Shown: positions 6,614 to 13,316, numbered from the stretch's first letter. The stretch is 13,316 nt of DNA from Ruminococcus sp. UBA5884 (GCA_002431975.1 DJFA01000081.1:1-13316); one strand, 5' to 3'. Translations and numbers: made by a program. The notes: generated from the letters alone by a model not told the origin.

Positions 6614-6720
6614 GTTTCATTCCTTTTTCAACGTGTCCGATTTTGCCTCAGCTACTTTCGTTTGGTACAACACTCCAAAGGCTTGAGCTCCCGACTAACG
6701 TATCGGTACATATTAACGAG
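6614..6720 (-). ncRNA. Probable omega-RNA (TnpB guide RNA) scaffold at the element's right end
   Basis: TnpB nucleases use a guide RNA made from the 3' end of their own gene and the adjoining element end. The 100 or so bases after the tnpB stop are more GC-rich and structured than the AT-rich sequence beyond. They include TTTGG-(9 bases)-CCAAA, CCGA/TCGG and GCCT/AGGC pairings, with GGGAGCTCAAGCC and GTAGCTGAGGC segments that can pair further. This part appears to end near GGAATGAAAC (6623-6614). The guide would then be the next 16 to 20 bases (about 6613-6595). The 5' end probably lies within the coding sequence. The assignment rests on position and structure only. Confidence 0.5.
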
Positions 6721-7884
6721 CTATGCCGTCAATTCTTTGTATCTCTTTAAATTCACACTTGCCTGATAATCTCTGTCTGTTATGTTACCACATTCAGCAC
6801 AAATATATGTTCTGTCTTTCAGTTTCAAATCTTTTTTGATATTGCCGCAACAGGAACACATCTTACTTGACGGATAATATCTGTCTGCTGTTATAAACTT
6901 AATATTATTCCAATTACATCTATACTGTATCTGTCTGTAAAATTCATAAAAGCATTGTTCCTGTATAGCTCCGGCTAAGTGTTTATTCTTCATCATTGCC
7001 TTTACATTCAAATCTTCCAAAACTATAAACTTTGGTTTTCGGCTTATAATTTCAGATGTTACATGATGTAAATAGTTATGACGAATATTCGTTAATCGAT
7101 GATTTATCTTCAAAAGCTGTTCTTCGCTTTTTAAGATATTTTTAGTTTTACAGTAACGTACCCCCTTTCTGTTTTTATTATATTTTCTTGATATTTTACG
7201 CTGTAACCTACGCTTTTTCTTCTTTAGTTTTCTGACTTTTTCGGTCTTATTAATATTTTTATAGGTATTTTTATCTGAACATACTGCAAGGTCTTTTATA
7301 CCTATATCAATGCCTATTCCATCATTTAATGGCTTTTCTGAATTTGCTGAACATTCTATTCCTACTGAAATCCACCAGTTCAAACCATCAAATGTTACCC
7401 GTGGATTATAATACTTACAATTCAAAGGTATTCTGCTATGTTCTGCAAGTCTTATCCAATTAGCTTTTGCACGGTTTTTTCTTGTGCTGTCAGCTATTTT
7501 TTCAAGTTTAATGTGTGTATCTGTAAATTGAATTTTACAAGTATCTGCATAAAAACTTGGTTTGGATTTTCTTTTACTTTTAAATTTAGGATATTTCGTA
7601 AGTCCTTTAAAAAAGTTTTTATATGAATTACAGGCATCTTTTATAGCTTGTTTCGTAATGTTATTGCTATAATCATTTATCCATTTAAATTTGTCTTTTT
7701 GCTTTAATTTGGTAAATGTTTTCCGTAAATCGCAATCAGATAAAAAGTCATTACCTATATCATAATTCATCTGCTGATAATTTAATGCCCAGTTATATGC
7801 AAACCTTGCTGTTCCTGCACATTCAAACAGTTTAGTTCTTTGCTTGTTGTCAGGACAGAGCATTACTTTGAGTGTTTTAATCAT
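6721..7884 (-). CDS. tnpB: TnpB-type RNA-guided nuclease of an IS200/IS605-related element
   Basis: A 387-residue protein of normal TnpB length. The N-terminal helix-turn-helix-like and beta regions (about 1-180, with GTARFAYNWALN) are followed by a RuvC-like nuclease. Its three acidic motifs are all present: GIDIG (D193), IVLEDLNV (E290) and TDRDYQAS (370-372). A zinc finger between the last two has C343/C346 and C362/C365. The enzyme is therefore probably active, cutting DNA at targets matched by its guide RNA and next to a short motif, which helps the element persist. No tnpA transposase is in the window, so this is an IS1341-type, TnpB-only element that would need TnpA in trans. The ribosome binding site is AAAGGAAC about 10 bases before ATG. 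Confidence 0.93.
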   Translation of the reverse strand: MIKTLKVMLCPDNKQRTKLFECAGTARFAYNWALNYQQMNYDIGNDFLSDCDLRKTFTKLKQKDKFKWINDYSNNITKQAIKDACNSYKNFFKGLTKYPKFKSKRKSKPSFYADTCKIQFTDTHIKLEKIADSTRKNRAKANWIRLAEHSRIPLNCKYYNPRVTFDGLNWWISVGIECSANSEKPLNDGIGIDIGIKDLAVCSDKNTYKNINKTEKVRKLKKKKRRLQRKISRKYNKNRKGVRYCKTKNILKSEEQLLKINHRLTNIRHNYLHHVTSEIISRKPKFIVLEDLNVKAMMKNKHLAGAIQEQCFYEFYRQIQYRCNWNNIKFITADRYYPSSKMCSCCGNIKKDLKLKDRTYICAECGNITDRDYQASVNLKRYKELTA

Positions 7885-7924
7885 TTTTGTAAGTTCCTTT
7901 ATTTTATAAAAGTCAACAGCAATA

Positions 7925-7940
7925 TTATAACTTTTTATAA
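7925..7940. repeat. Element-end inverted repeat (left side of the TnpB element)
   Basis: TTATAACTTTTTATAA is the exact reverse complement of 6561-6576. It lies 40 bases upstream of the tnpB start and overlaps the direct repeat at 7921-7935. Confidence 0.5.
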
Positions 7941-7945
7941 TTTTA

Positions 7946-7985
7946 TTTTAGCAGTTAAAAGCCCCGCCATTTTTTAATGCTAAAA
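7946..7985. other. Long hairpin upstream of tnpB
   Basis: TTTTAGCA (7946-7953) pairs with TGCTAAAA (7978-7985). After one bulged G, TTAAAA pairs with TTTTAA, which leaves the GC-rich loop GCCCCGCCATT. No T tract follows on the minus strand, so it is not a standard terminator for the secreted-protein gene. It could be the structured left end of the element. A possible minus-strand promoter (TTGTAT at 8016-8011, 17 bases, TATAAT at 7993-7988) abuts it. Confidence 0.45.
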
Positions 7986-8049
7986 TTATTATAACAAAAA
8001 AATCACCTCAATACAATAAATTTTAAAAATACTTATCAGAAATTTTACC

Positions 8050-8130
8050 TTAACGGGTCGTCTGCCTGAATTTCCGGTAAAAACAAAAGAGGCGACCAAT
8101 GGTCGCCCCTATAAAATGAATTTGTGTTAA
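8050..8130. repeat. Dispersed hairpin repeat, copy 5 (degenerate)
   Basis: The core GGCGACC-AAT-GGTCGCCCCTA (8091-8111) is followed by GAATTTGTGTTAA, a worn version of the usual right terminus. A TTAACG at 8050 may be the left end. The element ends just before the stop codon of the secreted-protein gene at 8134-8132, so it forms that gene's 3' untranslated region. Confidence 0.65.
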
Positions 8131-8131
8131 A

Positions 8132-9043
8132 TTAATATTCTGCATATTCGTCACTGTTGAATTTTGCTTCAAGCTGTGATTTTGAAAAACTCATTTCATC
8201 ATCAATTGAAATATTTTTAACGGTACTGTATATCGCAATATTGCCTTCTGAATCATAGCCTTCAAAGTTCATTACTATTCCTGTATTTTTCTCAACAAGG
8301 AATTTGAATTTTTCCATTCCAAGCTTGTTTCCATAGTTTTCAGCGGCTGTACCATCTATAACAATGCAGTCATATCCGAGATATTTTTCTTCTCCTGAGA
8401 TTTCCCAGAGTGATTCATCAGCAAGGCAGCCGAATGTAAGTTCCTGTGACATAAGACACTGTGAAGTACAGCCGAGGTTCATTTTATTATCACGGTAATA
8501 GTAAACATTTTCCCCTGCTTCATTCTTGCTGATGCGGGCAGATGCCGGCATACTAAGGCTGTTGCTTATTCCGGCTGATGAAGCGGAATGAATTTTATTT
8601 ATATTATCATAATCATTTATTACTCCGTCAGCAAAGAATGTTTCTGTTGAAATTTCATCGCTTGTACATTTTTCGTATGCAAAATTATTGCTGTCAGAAA
8701 CATTTACAGAAAAAATAACATCTGTTTCCTGAGCAGTTTCAAAAAGATTTGTTACAAATTCTCCGTCAGCAGTATCAAAATAATCAATTGAATTAAGCAT
8801 ATGGTCAAGTACATATGTTTTGTCAATTGTTTTGATGCTTATATCTTCATTTTTCTGAATTTCAGCAGTTGTAACAGCTGATTTGATATTATCTTTCTGA
8901 ATTTCAGCTGATGTAACAACTGCTTCTGATTCGATATTATCAGCGTTTACCGGTTCACTGTCCTTCATCATTCCGGCTGTCAGAAAACCGCCTGAACATA
9001 TACATACAGCAAGAACTGAAATTATTATAAGTTTACTTTTCAT
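8132..9043 (-). CDS. Predicted secreted protein of unknown function
   Basis: A 303-residue protein with an N-terminal export signal (MKSKLIIISVLAVCICSGGFLTAG). It lacks a clean lipobox, although C14 or C16 could be argued. A low-complexity segment follows with a 14-residue tandem duplication (VVTSAEIQKDNIKS then AVTTAEIQKNEDIS). A mixed-composition domain with several cysteines (KCTSDE, LGCTSQC, FGCLADE, YDCIVID) comes next. The C-terminal part, YLGYDCIVIDG...FLVEKNTGIVMNFEGYDSEGNI, has the look of LolA/RseB-like beta-sheet proteins, which often occur as surface or anti-sigma-associated proteins. That resemblance is weak. The start is firm (AGGAGG 9 bases before ATG). Its promoter has an (AT)8 tract between the -35 and -10 boxes. 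Confidence 0.85.
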   Translation of the reverse strand: MKSKLIIISVLAVCICSGGFLTAGMMKDSEPVNADNIESEAVVTSAEIQKDNIKSAVTTAEIQKNEDISIKTIDKTYVLDHMLNSIDYFDTADGEFVTNLFETAQETDVIFSVNVSDSNNFAYEKCTSDEISTETFFADGVINDYDNINKIHSASSAGISNSLSMPASARISKNEAGENVYYYRDNKMNLGCTSQCLMSQELTFGCLADESLWEISGEEKYLGYDCIVIDGTAAENYGNKLGMEKFKFLVEKNTGIVMNFEGYDSEGNIAIYSTVKNISIDDEMSFSKSQLEAKFNSDEYAEY

Positions 9044-9125
9044 ATATAATTGCCTCCTGATTAACTGATATTCGTTTTGTTTGCATAATTTGATTTTAAT
9101 ATGTTTTTCACTTATTTACATAATT

Positions 9126-9155
9126 AGTATATCATATATATATATATATTGTCAA
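9126..9155 (-). promoter_or_regulatory. Promoter of the secreted-protein gene with (AT)8 spacer
   Basis: On the minus strand TTGACA (9155-9150), an 18-base spacer consisting of (AT)8 plus GA, and TATACT (9131-9126). The dinucleotide run (9134-9149) fills almost the whole spacer. Loss or gain of one unit would change the spacing by two bases. The leader to the start codon is about 75 bases. Confidence 0.8.
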
Positions 9156-9197
9156 TAGTTTTTTAAAAAAAATTAACACATATTAAAATTTCATTAT

Positions 9198-9356
9198 TTA
9201 ACGCCATTTTGATGGTTATTATTTGTAGGGGCATACTGTAAACCGAGCGGGCGAACACAGTTCGCCCCTACAAATAACATTCATCGAATTTGCGTTAATT
9301 TCAGGCGGGCGACCGATGGTCGCCCCTACAGAAATAATCCATCGAATTTGCATTAA
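9198..9356. repeat. Dispersed hairpin repeat, copy 6 (composite)
   Basis: The first unit runs from TTAACGCC (9198) to TTTGCGTTAA (9298). It has one GAAC core (GGGCGAAC-ACA-GTTCGCCC, 9249-9267); the first core is missing, leaving GTAGGGGCATACTGTAAACC. A second right half follows directly: a GACC core GGGCGACC-GAT-GGTCGCCC (9307-9325) and the terminus AATCCATCGAATTTGCATTAA (9336-9356, 21 bases). The composite therefore has one left end and two right ends. It sits between the ftsZ terminator and the promoter of the secreted-protein gene. Apart from these features the 364-base spacer (9044-9407) is only AT-rich sequence. Confidence 0.88.
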
Positions 9357-9367
9357 ATAACGCAAAT

Positions 9368-9397
9368 AAAAAAAGCAGACTGTAAAAAACAGCCTGC
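9368..9397 (-). terminator. Intrinsic terminator of ftsZ
   Basis: On the minus strand GCAGGCTGT (9397-9389) pairs with ACAGTCTGC (9383-9375), 9 bp including one G-U, with a 5-base T loop, followed by seven T residues. It begins 10 bases after the ftsZ stop codon. Confidence 0.93.
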
Positions 9398-9407
9398 TCT
9401 ATCAAAG

Positions 9408-10664
9408 TTATCTGTTATTGTCAAGTATTCTGAAAATCTCATCAAGGTCGGGGTCTGAACCTGGCCTTCTTGAAGGCTGAGGCTGTGAAACAGCTGCCTT
9501 AGGTTCTTCCCTTACCGGAACCGGCTGTGGCTGAGGTTCTGGTTCAGGCTGCTGCTGAACTACAGGTTCAGGTCTTTTCATTACAGGAACAGGCGGAACA
9601 TTTCTCGGGTCAACCTTTGTCTGTTTCTGCTGCTGTCTGTCCTTGCCGTCAACGAATATGTCAACGAGTTTTCCGTTGTCTACCTTGACTATACTGTCAG
9701 TTCCTCCGAATCCGGCAGCTATAACTGTTATTATCATTTCGTCCTGCATATCTTCCTTGAATGCTGTACCGAAGATACATTCAACATCAGGGGCAGCTGA
9801 ATCTGTTATCATCTTTGTAGCTGTATCAACATCAGATGAAAGCACATCTTCTGACATTGTGATATTGATAAGCAGACGTGTTGCACCTGCGATTGATGTT
9901 TCAAGCAGAGGACTTGAAATAACTGCCTTTGCGGCTTCTGTAGCCTTATCCTTGCCTGCACCGTGACCTATAGCCATATGTGCATAGCCTGCACCTCTCA
10001 TTATTGTGCTTACATCTGCAAAGTCAAGGTTTATAAATCCTTCTTCAACAATCAGGTCTGCAATGCTTTTTACTCCTGTTTTGAGGATACCGTCTGCAAG
10101 AGCGAAAGATTCTCTCATTGTAAGAGGCTTATCGAGTCCGACAAGCAGTTTTTCATTAGGTATAACTATCAGTGAATCAACATATTTTTTAAGTTCTTCA
10201 ATACCTTTTTCAGCCTGTTTCATCTTGGCTTCTCTTTCAAAGAGGAAAGGCTTTGTTACTACTGCAACTGTAAGGATATCCATTTCCTTTGCTACCTGAG
10301 CGACAACCGGAGCAGCACCTGTACCTGTACCGCCGCCCATACCTGCGGTTATGAATATCATATCGGCATCTTTTATAGCTGTTGCTATTTCATCTTTATT
10401 TTCCTCGGCTGAGCGTTCACCGACTTCCGGCCGGTTTCCTGCTCCTCTGCCCTTTGTAAGCTTTGCACCTATCTGTATTTTTGATGAAGCCTTTGAATTT
10501 CTCAAAGCCATTGCATCAGTATTTATGCTTATGTATTCAATGTCATTTACATCTGACGATTCTACCATACAATTAAGAGCGTTTCCGCCGCCGCCACCTA
10601 CACCGATGACTTTGATATTTACCTCTGGGTCAAACGCATCATTTTCAAAAACAAAGCCTGTCAT
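9408..10664 (-). CDS. ftsZ: Cell division protein FtsZ
   Basis: A 418-residue tubulin-like GTPase that forms the division ring. The nucleotide-binding segment IGVGGGGGNALN is at about 20-31, the tubulin signature GGGTGTG at 110-116, and the synergy (T7) loop NLDFAD, which completes the neighbouring subunit's active site, at 212-217. The globular domain ends near residue 320. A Gln/Pro/Glu-rich flexible linker follows (about 335-400), then a conserved tail, DLDEIFRILDNNR, which in FtsZ proteins binds partners such as FtsA, SepF or ZapA. The start is strong (AGGAGG 7 bases before ATG). It follows ftsQ in the usual dcw order but has its own promoter and terminator, so it can be transcribed alone. 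No ftsA gene lies between ftsQ and ftsZ, unlike in many bacteria. Confidence 0.98.
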   Translation of the reverse strand: MTGFVFENDAFDPEVNIKVIGVGGGGGNALNCMVESSDVNDIEYISINTDAMALRNSKASSKIQIGAKLTKGRGAGNRPEVGERSAEENKDEIATAIKDADMIFITAGMGGGTGTGAAPVVAQVAKEMDILTVAVVTKPFLFEREAKMKQAEKGIEELKKYVDSLIVIPNEKLLVGLDKPLTMRESFALADGILKTGVKSIADLIVEEGFINLDFADVSTIMRGAGYAHMAIGHGAGKDKATEAAKAVISSPLLETSIAGATRLLINITMSEDVLSSDVDTATKMITDSAAPDVECIFGTAFKEDMQDEMIITVIAAGFGGTDSIVKVDNGKLVDIFVDGKDRQQQKQTKVDPRNVPPVPVMKRPEPVVQQQPEPEPQPQPVPVREEPKAAVSQPQPSRRPGSDPDLDEIFRILDNNR

Positions 10665-10728
10665 TTAAACTCCTCCTAAATTTATATTAATCCTCTTATA
10701 GATTGATATCTCTGAAATACATAATAAT

Positions 10729-10757
10729 ATATTATCATACATCTGATTTAATTTCAA
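10729..10757 (-). promoter_or_regulatory. Promoter of ftsZ
   Basis: On the minus strand TTGAAA (10757-10752), a 17-base spacer, and TAATAT (10734-10729). It lies in the 180-base gap between ftsQ and ftsZ, with a leader of about 60 bases. Confidence 0.8.
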
Positions 10758-10844
10758 GCCTATATAATAAAAAAACTGCAATTTTTTAAGCATTCACCGA
10801 CATAATAGTATTAAATGCAAATATTTTATCCATAATCATTTATT

Positions 10845-11738
10845 TTATTCTGTTATAGTATTTTCCTCTGTTATAATTCCGGTTGCGGCGGGGATTTCTG
10901 CTTCTGTCTGGAGAGTTATTCCGGAGGCTTCCGCTATTTCCTCGATATGTTTATCCATATCAGCCTGTGAAACATACTGATACTGATTATTTGCCCTGAA
11001 TATAAGGTATCCGTCCTTATTTGAAGGGAGCTGTTCTGTGAGTATCTGCATTGCATAATTGAGTTTATAGTCAAGTTCTGATGAATTTCCGAGTCTTATT
11101 GATATACGGTTCTGATAATTTGCTGATATTGCATATATATCGCTTATATCAAAATCTATCATGCTGTAAAGGTTCTGGTCTGTTATCAGCTGACATATAT
11201 TTTTAAGTATTTTATCCTTCTGTTCATCTGCACTGTATATAGTTGTAGTAATTATATCTGTTTCCGGTGAATATCCTTTTATTACAGGAACTTTTCCTGA
11301 TGGTTCTGAAAACTTTTCAAGGATTTTTCCGTTTTCGCTTATAAGCAGATATGTTCCATTGTATTCTATCATAGCAGTCGGAATACTTGGCTTTACTTCT
11401 ATTATCAGATTATCAGGAAACTGTTTTTTAACTCTTGCCTCATCAATATACATAAGGCTGCTTATTATATTGTCACGCACAAGATTTACATCTGTTTTCA
11501 CAAGATTATCCCCGACTTTTACTCCGCAGGCTTCTTTTATCTGGTCTTCCCTGTACTGTGACTGCCCTACCACCTTTATATCAGAAATATTGAACAGCAA
11601 AGTTGTTGAAAGCGTCACTCCAACGCCGATAACAAGCAGTATCACAAGCAGATAATATACTGAATTATTCCGCTGTCTTCTTCTGTTTCGTTTGCTGTTT
11701 CTTGTTCTGTTTATATCTGTCTTTACAACATCTTTCAT
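10845..11738 (-). CDS. ftsQ: Cell division protein FtsQ/DivIB
   Basis: A 297-residue single-pass membrane protein. A short basic cytoplasmic tail (RTRNSKRNRRRQRNN) precedes one membrane helix (about residues 27-49). A POTRA domain (about 51-120, ISDIKVVGQSQYREDQI...VKKQFPDNLIIEVKPS) and a beta domain (about 120-255) lie outside the membrane. The last 40 residues are acidic and Thr/Ile-rich and probably disordered. FtsQ/DivIB links FtsB/DivIC and FtsL to the septal wall-synthesis machine. It follows murA by 19 bases, with GAGG 8 bases before ATG, so the two are co-transcribed. Confidence 0.93.
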   Translation of the reverse strand: MKDVVKTDINRTRNSKRNRRRQRNNSVYYLLVILLVIGVGVTLSTTLLFNISDIKVVGQSQYREDQIKEACGVKVGDNLVKTDVNLVRDNIISSLMYIDEARVKKQFPDNLIIEVKPSIPTAMIEYNGTYLLISENGKILEKFSEPSGKVPVIKGYSPETDIITTTIYSADEQKDKILKNICQLITDQNLYSMIDFDISDIYAISANYQNRISIRLGNSSELDYKLNYAMQILTEQLPSNKDGYLIFRANNQYQYVSQADMDKHIEEIAEASGITLQTEAEIPAATGIITEENTITE

Positions 11739-11757
11739 TTTTTCTGCACCTCAAAAC

Positions 11758-13014
11758 TCAGCCGGTTCTTTTTATTTCCGCTCCAAGAGCAGACAGTACA
11801 TTCTCTATTGACTCATATCCTCTGTCAATATGTTTTATATCGCTTATTTCAGTAGTTCCTTCTGCTGAAAGTCCCGCTACTGCAAGAGCCGCACCGCCTC
11901 TTAAATCCGTAGCTGTGACTTTTGCTCCATAAAGTTTTTTTCTTCCTTCAACGACTGCTGTTTTTCCTGATACTTTTATATCAGCACCCATTCTCAGCAG
12001 ACCGTCAACGTGTTTATACCGGCTTTCAAATATATTTTCCTCAAATATACTTGTTCCTTCTGATTTGCAAAGCACAGCCATAAGTATTGCCTGTGCATCT
12101 GTCGGAAATCCCGGATACGGCATTGTTCTTATATATCTTACTGCATTTATAACAGGCGGAGCTTTTATATACATCATATCCTTGTATGAATATATCCGGC
12201 AGCCCATCTGTTCAAAAAGATTTGTGAATGAATCCACATCGCAGTATCTTATTTTATTGATTTTGATTTCTCCGCCTGTTGCAGCGGCTGCACCGATATA
12301 TGTTGCGGCTGCAATTCTGTCGGGCATTACTTCATATTCACAGCCTTTTAAGGATTTCACTCCTTCAATGAAAACAGTGCTTTCTCCTGCACCTTTTATT
12401 TTTGCACCGCATTTGTTGAGATACTGTGCAAGGTCAGCAATTTCAGGTTCTCTGCCTGCATTGCGTATTTCTGTTTCACCGTCTGCAAGAACTCCTGCAA
12501 GCATTATATTTTCAGTAGCTCCGACTGACGGAAACTGGAGAGTTATTTTTGCTCCTTTAAGACCTTTTTCTGCTCTGCATTCAATCATACCATATTTTTC
12601 GCAGATTGTCACGCCCATTTTTCTGAGTGCTGCAAGATGCATATCTATTGGTCTTGGCCCCAGCTCACAGCCGCCGGGAAATGAAAGTCTGCATTCACCG
12701 AAACGCCCGAGTACCGCTCCTAAAAATATCACTGATGAACGCATTTCACGCATAAGCTCATCAGATATTATGCAGCTGCTGTATTCCGTACTCTGAACAG
12801 AAACGGTATTATCCCTGAAATCGCACTGACAGCCGAGATATGTCAGTATACGGCAGGCTGAATATATATCACTCAGCACCGGACAGTTTTTTATAACTGA
12901 AACTCCGTCTGCAAGCACCGCAGCCGCAAGTATCGGCAAAGAACTGTTTTTAGCTCCCTGAAGGTCTGTTTCTCCGCTGAGTTTTCTGCCTCCCTTTATT
13001 ATAAGCTTCTGCAT
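11758..13014 (-). CDS. murA: UDP-N-acetylglucosamine 1-carboxyvinyltransferase (MurA)
   Basis: This 418-residue enzyme transfers enolpyruvate from PEP to UDP-GlcNAc, the first committed step of peptidoglycan precursor synthesis in the cytoplasm. The substrate-binding pair K22-N23 is in GAKNSSLP. The flexible loop FPGGCELGPRPID carries C116, equivalent to the catalytic Cys115 of the E. coli enzyme, which is the fosfomycin target. The later PYPGFPTDAQA and FESRYKHVDGLLRMGA segments are also typical. The upstream ATG at 13035 is possible (425 residues), but the ATG at 13014 gives the usual length and numbering and has an AAGGG/GGTG site just before it. It is the first gene of the murA-ftsQ transcript. 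Confidence 0.97.
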   Translation of the reverse strand: MQKLIIKGGRKLSGETDLQGAKNSSLPILAAAVLADGVSVIKNCPVLSDIYSACRILTYLGCQCDFRDNTVSVQSTEYSSCIISDELMREMRSSVIFLGAVLGRFGECRLSFPGGCELGPRPIDMHLAALRKMGVTICEKYGMIECRAEKGLKGAKITLQFPSVGATENIMLAGVLADGETEIRNAGREPEIADLAQYLNKCGAKIKGAGESTVFIEGVKSLKGCEYEVMPDRIAAATYIGAAAATGGEIKINKIRYCDVDSFTNLFEQMGCRIYSYKDMMYIKAPPVINAVRYIRTMPYPGFPTDAQAILMAVLCKSEGTSIFEENIFESRYKHVDGLLRMGADIKVSGKTAVVEGRKKLYGAKVTATDLRGGAALAVAGLSAEGTTEISDIKHIDRGYESIENVLSALGAEIKRTG

Positions 13015-13033
13015 ATTGACACCGCCCTTTTGC

Positions 13034-13052
13034 ATATCATTTATAATGATAT
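13034..13052. promoter_or_regulatory. Palindrome over the murA promoter and transcription start
   Basis: ATATCATT (13034-13041) and AATGATAT (13045-13052) form a perfect 8-bp inverted repeat with a 3-base centre. It overlaps the predicted -10 box and start point, a classical place for an operator. It could also be only an AT-rich chance palindrome. Confidence 0.4.
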
Positions 13053-13079
13053 TTTATGCTTCAGAGCATTTTATGTGAA
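13051..13079 (-). promoter_or_regulatory. Promoter of murA-ftsQ
   Basis: On the minus strand TTCACA (13079-13074), a 17-base spacer, and TAAAAT (13056-13051), each one base off consensus. The leader is about 30 bases. Confidence 0.6.
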
Positions 13080-13111
13080 AATTTGCAGCAAGCTTATGCC
13101 TGCAATTTTAA

Positions 13112-13263
13112 TTAACGCCAATTCGATGGATTGTCTGTGTAGGGGCGACCATTGGTCGCCCGTTTGGGCATGCTGTAAACCAAACGGATTAAAAGAAATT
13201 CCATTATTTTTAATCATCAAACCAACGTTAATTATCCTGTGTAGGGGCGAACTGTGTTCGCCC
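13112..13263. repeat. Dispersed hairpin repeat, copy 7 (two units, runs toward window edge)
   Basis: It begins with TTAACGCCAATTCGATGG and has a GACC core GGGCGACC-ATT-GGTCGCCC (13143-13161). The internal segment follows and forms its own hairpin, CCGTTTGG...CCAAACGG, around CATGCTGTAAA. A second unit has GTTAATTATCCTGT before a GAAC core GGGCGAAC-TGT-GTTCGCCC (13245-13263). The expected right terminus is not seen before the window ends. It lies upstream of the murA promoter. Confidence 0.85.
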
Positions 13264-13316
13264 GTTATGGTTTATTGATTGACCAATGATTTTCCATACA
13301 GAAAACAAATATCGAA

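Noticed and set aside
7946..7985. Terminator of the secreted-protein gene
   Set aside because: The stem is long but no T tract follows on the minus strand. Kept only as a hairpin.
9643..10668. Several open frames opposite ftsZ
   Set aside because: They are antisense shadows of a full-length, well-conserved ftsZ, and none has a convincing start signal.
10760..10844. Terminator between ftsQ and ftsZ
   Set aside because: There is a T-rich run, but only a 5-bp pairing (GCATT/AATGC) with a 20-base loop, which is too weak to call.
12065..12796. 243-codon open frame opposite murA
   Set aside because: It lies entirely antisense to a complete murA with all catalytic motifs. Its composition is the mirror of that gene, with no family resemblance.
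13030..13278. 82-codon open frame on the plus strand
   Set aside because: It runs across repeat copy 7 and the murA promoter, with repeat-derived peptide (GDHWSPV, GELCSPV) and no ribosome binding site.

Overview
The window is AT-rich and every convincing gene lies on the minus strand. The gene set fits a low-GC Firmicute of the Ruminococcus/Oscillospiraceae type: a murA-ftsQ(divIB)-ftsZ division block, a short SigH-like sigma factor, TrmK/Nif3, a CxxC-x17-CxxC zinc-ribbon protein, and strong AGGAGG-type ribosome binding sites. The genus is an inference from gene content and style, not from a search.

In transcription order (right to left): murA (with a promoter and an overlapping palindrome) is followed after 19 bases by ftsQ/divIB. 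ftsZ then has its own sigma-A-type promoter and a textbook terminator. Next is a composite copy of an intergenic hairpin repeat, followed by a secreted protein of unknown function whose promoter spacer is mostly an (AT)8 tract. A TnpB-only insertion element with a likely omega-RNA 3' region comes next, then a CorA-type ion transporter. Tandem promoters then read through another repeat copy into a DivIVA-like coiled-coil protein coupled to an isolated class-I fumarase beta subunit. After a cluster of large inverted repeats comes a SigH-like sigma factor with a consensus promoter, a degenerate tRNA-like sequence, a zinc-ribbon protein and a terminator. Last are a DUF1858 protein and a fused TrmK-Nif3 gene that runs into a further repeat copy at the left edge.

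The most distinctive non-coding feature is a family of short dispersed repeats. Complete copies have TTAACGC...GCGTTAA ends and one or two hairpin cores of the form GTAGGGGCGA(A/C)C-nnn-G(T/G)TCGCCC. About eleven cores occur here, all intergenic. The two core types differ by a compensatory base-pair change, so the hairpin itself appears to be maintained. One copy has lost exactly one hairpin, one forms the 5' leader of an operon, and one supplies a stop codon.

I see no defence island, CRISPR array, prophage or clear new multi-gene system. The best leads are the repeat family, the possibly slippage-prone promoter of the secreted protein, the TrmK-Nif3 fusion with an internal ribosome binding site, and the compact TnpB element.
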